Assembly: GCF_030161115.1 (NCBI RefSeq)
Contig: NZ_BSPQ01000013.1
Location: 1 to 64,000, forward strand
Direction of reading: 5' to 3'
Source of the DNA: Psychromonas marina
GTDB taxonomy: Bacteria > Pseudomonadota > Gammaproteobacteria > Enterobacterales > Psychromonadaceae
DNA: 64,000 bases
Positions 59,341 through 64,000 of this stretch are shown piece after piece. The first letter of the stretch is position 1, and every line of letters begins with the position of its first letter. A program made the position numbers and the translations under genes. The notes beneath the pieces are model-generated. The model was given only the letters and a program-made list of their open reading frames with translations. It was not told the DNA's origin and made no database searches.

Positions 59341-60522
59341 TTATTTATCTAACAGGTCATGTAAAACTTTACCTAAACGTGTAATTCCCTCTTCGATCAC
59401 CTCAGGGTCAACACTAGAAAAATTTAAACGTAGTGTATTCATCCCCCGTTTAGTCACATAAAATGGGTCGCCAGGTACAAACGCTACCTTTTGTTCAATC
59501 GCTTTATCAAACACATCCATTGCAGCTAATGAATCAGGTAATGTCACCCAAAGGAACATACCACCTTCAGGGTTTAAATAAGTTACTTGTTCAGGAAAAC
59601 AGCGTTTAATTGCATTTTCCATCACTAATTTTTGTTTTCCGTAAACGTGAATAATCTTTTTAATGTGTGCTTGTAAATCATTATCAAGTAAAAAGCGGTG
59701 TAATACACGCTGACAGAAATAATTCGAGTGTAAGTCACCCGCCTGTTTAGCAATTACTAATTTTTCCATTAAGACTTTAGGCGCAACGATCCAACCTAAT
59801 CGAAATGATGGCACAACAATTTTAGAGAATGAACCTAATAAAATAGTTTGCTCTGGTAATAATGATTTAAATGACGTTTTCTCCTCACCTGCAAATCGTA
59901 AATCACCGTAAGGGTTATCTTCAATCAGCAATGTGGTGGTTTCACGCAAGCAATCAGCAACAGCTTGACGGTTCTCATTAGTATATGAGATGCCCGATGG
60001 ATTTTGAAAATTAGGGACGGTGTACATCAACTTGGCTTTGCTACCTATCAGCGCTTCTTTAAGTGCAGGGATATCCATCCCCTCTTGCCCGACAGCAACT
60101 GAGTTGAATTTAGCAAGGTAGACCTCAAATGCTTGAATTGCACCTAAATAACCAGGCTCTTCTATTAAGACTTCATCACCTTCATTGATTAATACCTTGC
60201 CTAATAGATCCAGTCCTTGCTGAGAGCCATTAGTAATAAGAATTTCATCAACCTGTACATCGATTCCTTTGCGTTTGTAGTCCGCAGCAATCATTTCACG
60301 TAACGGTAAATAACCTTCAGTGCCGGTATATTGTAAAATATCTTTTCCATCATCGTTAAAAATATCGTTGGTTGCTTTTTGCAGTGCTTCGACAGGAAAT
60401 AGATCACGGTTGGGTAAACCGCCAGCAAAAGAGATAATTTGAGGATCAACCGCGACTTTTAAAATCTCACGAATAAAGGAAGGAGGCACGCTTGAGATAC
60501 GATTTGAGAAAAGTTCATTCAT
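59341..60522 (-). CDS. PLP-dependent aminotransferase (class I, LysN/MocR-related)
   Basis: A 393-residue fold-type I aminotransferase. The PLP lysine is Lys234 in GSFSKIVVPSFRLGW. Other marks are ISFAGGLPNRDLFP at the N-terminus, TNGSQQGLDLLGKV, YTVPNFQNPSG (Asn for the PLP ring), EDNPYGDLRF and the substrate-carboxylate Arg in LRLNFS. It resembles 2-aminoadipate or aromatic/branched-chain aminotransferases of COG1167. It has no GntR DNA-binding domain, so it is an enzyme and not a MocR regulator. Substrate not determinable. Monocistronic, between two terminators. Confidence 0.9.
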   Translation of the reverse strand: MNELFSNRISSVPPSFIREILKVAVDPQIISFAGGLPNRDLFPVEALQKATNDIFNDDGKDILQYTGTEGYLPLREMIAADYKRKGIDVQVDEILITNGSQQGLDLLGKVLINEGDEVLIEEPGYLGAIQAFEVYLAKFNSVAVGQEGMDIPALKEALIGSKAKLMYTVPNFQNPSGISYTNENRQAVADCLRETTTLLIEDNPYGDLRFAGEEKTSFKSLLPEQTILLGSFSKIVVPSFRLGWIVAPKVLMEKLVIAKQAGDLHSNYFCQRVLHRFLLDNDLQAHIKKIIHVYGKQKLVMENAIKRCFPEQVTYLNPEGGMFLWVTLPDSLAAMDVFDKAIEQKVAFVPGDPFYVTKRGMNTLRLNFSSVDPEVIEEGITRLGKVLHDLLDK

Positions 60523-60609
60523 ATAAATTATCCATAATTACGATTATTAAAACTAGATTGTTATTTTTATGTTATTTACCCTGAAATAACAAGCGTTAAA
60601 GGCAAAAAA

Positions 60610-60632
60610 AAAGGAGACATAATGTCTCCTTT
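60610..60632 (-). terminator. Terminator of the thrS-infC-rpmI-rplT operon
   Basis: Stem AAAGGAGACA / TGTCTCCTTT followed by nine T's on the minus strand, 27 bases after the rplT stop. Confidence 0.93.
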
Positions 60633-60658
60633 ATAAATCTTTTACTAATCAGAAAAGA

Positions 60659-61015
60659 TTAAGCAAGTGCTTTTTTAGCTACTTCAACTAAATGAGCAAA
60701 TGTTGCTTTATCAAATACTGCGATATCAGCAAGGATCTTACGATCGATTTCAACAGAAGCCTTTTTCAGACCATTGATGAAACGGCTGTAAGATAGACCG
60801 CTAACACGAGATGCAGCGTTGATACGCGCAATCCAAAGTTGACGGAAAACACGTTTACGTTGACGACGGTCACGGTAAGCGTATTGGCCTGCTTTAGTTA
60901 CTGCTTGTACTGCTACGCGATAAACACGTGAACGAGCACCGTAATAACCTTTAGCTTGTTTTAAGACTTTTTTATGACGTGCACGAGCTTGTACACCACG
61001 TTTTACTCTTGGCAT
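60659..61015 (-). CDS. rplT: Ribosomal protein L20
   Basis: A 118-residue basic protein, same length as in E. coli. N-terminal [19 protein letters not shown] and the [11 protein letters not shown] segment are diagnostic. It assembles early into the 50S subunit on 23S rRNA and in E. coli represses rpmI-rplT translation. It lies 17 bases after rpmI. Confidence 0.98.
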   Translation of the reverse strand: MPRVKRGVQARARHKKVLKQAKGYYGARSRVYRVAVQAVTKAGQYAYRDRRQRKRVFRQLWIARINAASRVSGLSYSRFINGLKKASVEIDRKILADIAVFDKATFAHLVEVAKKALA

Positions 61016-61032
61016 TTTTTATTCCTTACTTC

Positions 61033-61230
61033 TTAAGCGAATGGTAACATTCTGTTAACACTAGGTACATCTACTTTTGCTACCATGCTTTGTGCACGTA
61101 GGTGACGCTTACGCTTAGTAGATTTCTTAGTAAGGATGTGACGTAAATGTGATTGTTTACGTTTAAAGCCGCCAGAAGCAGTCTTTTTAAAGCGCTTTGC
61201 AGCACCTTTGTTCGTTTTCATTTTAGGCAT
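61033..61230 (-). CDS. rpmI: Ribosomal protein L35
   Basis: A 65-residue very basic protein with the family start [16 protein letters not shown] and the [19 protein letters not shown] segment. Component of the 50S subunit. Placed 70 bases after infC, where E. coli has the L20-controlled operator. I have not modelled that structure here. Confidence 0.98.
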   Translation of the reverse strand: MPKMKTNKGAAKRFKKTASGGFKRKQSHLRHILTKKSTKRKRHLRAQSMVAKVDVPSVNRMLPFA

Positions 61231-61300
61231 TGCGAACTCCGCATTGTTCTAAGTTAATATAAACCAGTAAGGCGAGCCGAAAAATCGACTACTTTATGCC

Positions 61301-61843
61301 TTAGCTAGCACGTTTAGGGCCAAGTACCATCACCATTTGTCGACCTTCCATTTTCGGGAAAGATTCAACATTAGATATCTCTGCTAAATCCGCTTTGATA
61401 CGGTTTAGTAGATCTAGTCCAAGTGATTGGTGTGCCATTTCACGACCACGATAACGTAGTGTTACTTTAGCCTTGTTACCCTCGGTTAAAAAGCGAGTCA
61501 GGTTGCGTAGTTTTACCTGATAATCGCCTTCGTCAGTTCCAGGACGGAATTTTATTTCCTTCAGCTGGACTTGAACCTGTTTCTTCCGCTGTTCTTTTGC
61601 GGACTTGCTCTTTTCATAAAGAAACTTGCCATAATTCATGATGCGACAAACTGGTGGCTCCGCATTTGGACTAATCTCAACTAGGTCAAGAGTCTGTTCA
61701 AATGCCATGTTTTTAGCTTCTTCTAAAGAAACAACACCAACTGGCTTGCCTTCTGAGTCTGATAAACGAACGTCTGTTCCAGTGATCTCTTCATTCAAGC
61801 GATGTTTATTGCCCTGTTGTGGGGCTTTTCTTGCACCTTTTAT
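61301..61843 (-). CDS. infC: Translation initiation factor IF-3, AUA start
   Basis: A 180-residue factor that binds 30S and rejects initiation at wrong codons. Motifs: [45 protein letters not shown], and [14 protein letters not shown]. The first residues should read [18 protein letters not shown], which aligns with the E. coli and Vibrio N-termini. The codon before them is ATA at 61841-61843, seven bases after an AGGAG. No ATG, GTG or TTG fits; a TTG at 61798 would cut 15 residues from the conserved N-terminus. With ATA the length equals E. coli IF-3 (180). A rare start codon in infC allows IF-3 to control its own synthesis. Confidence 0.93.
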   Translation of the reverse strand: MKGARKAPQQGNKHRLNEEITGTDVRLSDSEGKPVGVVSLEEAKNMAFEQTLDLVEISPNAEPPVCRIMNYGKFLYEKSKSAKEQRKKQVQVQLKEIKFRPGTDEGDYQVKLRNLTRFLTEGNKAKVTLRYRGREMAHQSLGLDLLNRIKADLAEISNVESFPKMEGRQMVMVLGPKRAS

Positions 61844-61863
61844 AACAATTCTCCTATAAGTAG

Positions 61864-63771
61864 TTATTTACGTGTAACGATCTCTTCTTTAATTTGGCTT
61901 ACAAAGTCATCGACGTTGAATTTACCAAGATCATCACCCTTACGTGTTCTAACAGCAACTTCATTTGCTTCTACTTCTTTATCACCAACGACAAGTAAGT
62001 AAGGAACACGTTTTAATGTATGCTCGCGGATTTTAAAGCCTATCTTCTCATTTCTCAAGTCCGAAATGACTCTAATTCCAGATTTTTTCAATTTTTTTAC
62101 AACTTCTTCAACAAAATCCGACTGTTTATCAGTTATATTCATCACAACAACCTGTTGTGGTGATAACCATGTAGGATAAATGCCTGCGTACTCTTCAGTT
62201 AAAATACCGATAAAACGCTCTAACGAACCAAGAATAGCACGATGAATCATAACCGGTGTTTGGCGTGAATTATCTTCAGCAACATAAGTTGCGTCTAAAC
62301 GACCTGGCATTGAGAAGTCGAGTTGTATTGTACCACATTGCCACGCACGACCTAGACAATCATACAAAGTAAATTCAATTTTAGGTCCATAAAAGGCACC
62401 TTCACCTGGTAAATACTCAAATTTGATATCGTTTTCATCTAAAGCGTTAGCAAGTGCTGCTTCTGACTTGTCCCAAGTTGCATCATCACCGACACGTTTT
62501 TCTGGACGTGTTGATAATTTAACCACGATATCTTCAAAACCAAAGGTTTTATAACATTCGAAGACCATGTTAATACATGAAGATACTTCAGCAAGGATCT
62601 GCTCTTCTGTACAGAAGATATGTGCATCATCTTGAGTAAAACCACGTACACGCATTAAACCATGTAAAGAGCCCGATGGTTCGTTACGATGGCATGAGCC
62701 AAACTCAGACAAACGTAATGGAAGATCACGGTATGATTTTAGACCTTGATTGAAGATCTGTACATGACCTGGACAGTTCATCGGTTTAATTGCGTAATCA
62801 CGGTTTTCACTACAAGTACAGAACATGCCGTCTTTGTATTTATCCCAATGACCCGATTTCTCCCATAATGAGCGATCTAAAATCTGTGGCGCTTTAACTT
62901 CTTGGTAGTCATAAGCAACAGTTTGTTCACGAATGTAGTTTTCAAGCTCGCGGTAGATAGTCCAACCGTTTGCATGCCAGAAAACCATACCCGGTGCTTC
63001 TTCTTGCATGTGGTAAAGATCTAACTGCTTACCAATTTTACGATGATCACGTTTTGATGCTTCTTCTAAGCGCTTTAAATAAGCTTTAAGTTGTTTTTTA
63101 TCAGCCCATGCTGTGCCGTAAATACGCTGTAACATTTTGTTATCAGAATCACCACGCCAGTATGCACCTGCTACTTTCATTAATTTAAAGTATTGGCTGA
63201 ACTTCATCATTGGAACATGGGGTCCACGACACATATCAATATATTCTTCGTGGTGGTATAAACCAGGACGATCGTCTTTATCGATGCCTTCCAAGATTTC
63301 TAATTTATATGGTTCATCGCGTTCTTTGAATACCGCAATCGCTTCTTCAACGGAAACTTTCTTTTTGATAACAGAATAATTAGTTTTCACTAATTTATTC
63401 ATCAGTTTTTCAATTTTAGCTAATTCTTCGTCATTGATCGTCACATCAACATCGATATCGTAATAGAATCCGTTATCAATGGTTGGACCAATCGCCATTT
63501 TAGCTTGAGGATAAAGCTGCTTTACAGCATGACCTAATAGATGCGCACATGAGTGACGTAATATTTCTAAACCTTCATCATCTTTTAAAGTGATGATTGA
63601 GATAGTTGCATCATTTTCAATCGGGTCACAAGCGTCGACAAGTTTTCCATCCACACGACCTGCAATACATGCTTTCGCAAGACCAGGACCGATATCGGCA
63701 GCAATTTCCATGATAGAAGTTGTATTTTCGAATTGACGTTGATTACCGTCGGGAAGTGTAATAATTGGCAT
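61864..63771 (-). CDS. thrS: Threonyl-tRNA synthetase
   Basis: A 635-residue class II synthetase with N-terminal TGS domain (1-62), editing domain with His73 and His77 (HSCAHLLGH), class II core ([32 protein letters not shown]-like [23 protein letters not shown]) and C-terminal anticodon-binding domain (from ~535, [12 protein letters not shown]). The zinc ligands Cys and His are in the core. The length agrees with E. coli (642). Starts the thrS-infC-rpmI-rplT operon; infC follows after 20 bases. Confidence 0.98.
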   Translation of the reverse strand: MPIITLPDGNQRQFENTTSIMEIAADIGPGLAKACIAGRVDGKLVDACDPIENDATISIITLKDDEGLEILRHSCAHLLGHAVKQLYPQAKMAIGPTIDNGFYYDIDVDVTINDEELAKIEKLMNKLVKTNYSVIKKKVSVEEAIAVFKERDEPYKLEILEGIDKDDRPGLYHHEEYIDMCRGPHVPMMKFSQYFKLMKVAGAYWRGDSDNKMLQRIYGTAWADKKQLKAYLKRLEEASKRDHRKIGKQLDLYHMQEEAPGMVFWHANGWTIYRELENYIREQTVAYDYQEVKAPQILDRSLWEKSGHWDKYKDGMFCTCSENRDYAIKPMNCPGHVQIFNQGLKSYRDLPLRLSEFGSCHRNEPSGSLHGLMRVRGFTQDDAHIFCTEEQILAEVSSCINMVFECYKTFGFEDIVVKLSTRPEKRVGDDATWDKSEAALANALDENDIKFEYLPGEGAFYGPKIEFTLYDCLGRAWQCGTIQLDFSMPGRLDATYVAEDNSRQTPVMIHRAILGSLERFIGILTEEYAGIYPTWLSPQQVVVMNITDKQSDFVEEVVKKLKKSGIRVISDLRNEKIGFKIREHTLKRVPYLLVVGDKEVEANEVAVRTRKGDDLGKFNVDDFVSQIKEEIVTRK

Positions 63772-63924
63772 CTTATTTTATCCTCACAGTGATGCTTCAA
63801 ACCAAGAAGCATTTGTATATAGTTATTAATTAATCCATAAACAGGGAGCGCATTTTAAAGCAATCAAGTTCACTTTTAAAGTCTAATTAAATACTGGATA
63901 TAAATTAATTTGTCACTGAGAATA

Positions 63925-63981
63925 AAGGTCCATTATAAAGGCACATATATATAAGCATTTATAATGTGTTTAATGGACCTT
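63925..63981. repeat. 57-bp inverted repeat upstream of thrS
   Basis: Perfect 11-bp arms AAGGTCCATTA (63925-63935) and TAATGGACCTT (63971-63981), with an inner CACAT / ATGTG pair (63942-63946 and 63963-63967). About 150 bases before the thrS start. Could be part of the thrS leader, an operator, or the end of a gene outside the window. Confidence 0.65.
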
Positions 63982-64000
63982 AATAGGGCAGGAGAACTAC

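Noticed and set aside
59341-60522. Aminotransferase as a MocR-type transcription factor
   Set aside because: The protein begins directly with the aminotransferase domain and has no GntR DNA-binding region.

Overview
The window looks like chromosomal DNA of a cold-water marine gammaproteobacterium with low G+C, close to Psychromonas, Moritella, Shewanella or Vibrio. I favour a Psychromonas-like organism. The reasons are the AT-rich codon use, the long PstC and PstA variants, a Vibrio-type syp polysaccharide locus, norVW, and integron attC sites of the marine-gamma type. The assignment rests on gene content only, not on a database search.

Layout. (1) 1-2744: part of a chromosomal integron cassette array read on the minus strand. 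It has six attC sites of 92-100 bp, one cassette gene (DUF3800) and at least four cassettes without an ORF, two of which are near copies of each other. No integrase gene is visible. (2) 3034-17403: mostly minus-strand housekeeping and envelope genes: a yddG-like exporter, tamA-tamB, a binding lipoprotein paired with a PAS sensor that lacks an output domain, htpX, ppiC, a PAS-GGDEF diguanylate cyclase, and a small lipoprotein with a large LruC-domain secreted protein. (3) 17788-41569: a plus-strand exopolysaccharide locus equivalent to Vibrio fischeri syp but with its two halves swapped. Glycosyltransferases, flippase, acyltransferase, chain-length protein and initiating sugar transferase (sypH-R equivalents) come first, followed by sypA-G equivalents. 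Four sigma54 promoters, each preceded by a palindrome TTGCA-N3-TGCAA, are placed to drive it. (4) 41621-46435: nitric oxide detoxification (norR, norVW and a DUF1971/YeaR-like gene) with three NorR boxes and a sigma54 promoter. (5) 46520-64000: minus-strand core genes: queA-tgt-yajC-secD-secF, pstC-pstA-pstB-phoU with a PHO box, a class 1A dihydroorotate dehydrogenase, a MocR-type aminotransferase, and thrS-infC-rpmI-rplT, where infC appears to start at AUA.

How the parts work together. The syp-like region combines a complete signalling chain with the machinery it is likely to control. That chain is a hybrid histidine kinase (SypF-like, H489/D782/H929), a sigma54 response regulator (SypG-like, D55), and a partner switch made of a STAS protein (Ser56) and a kinase-REC-PP2C protein (D192). 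The nearby diguanylate cyclase and surface proteins fit a biofilm or attachment theme, but that link is inference.
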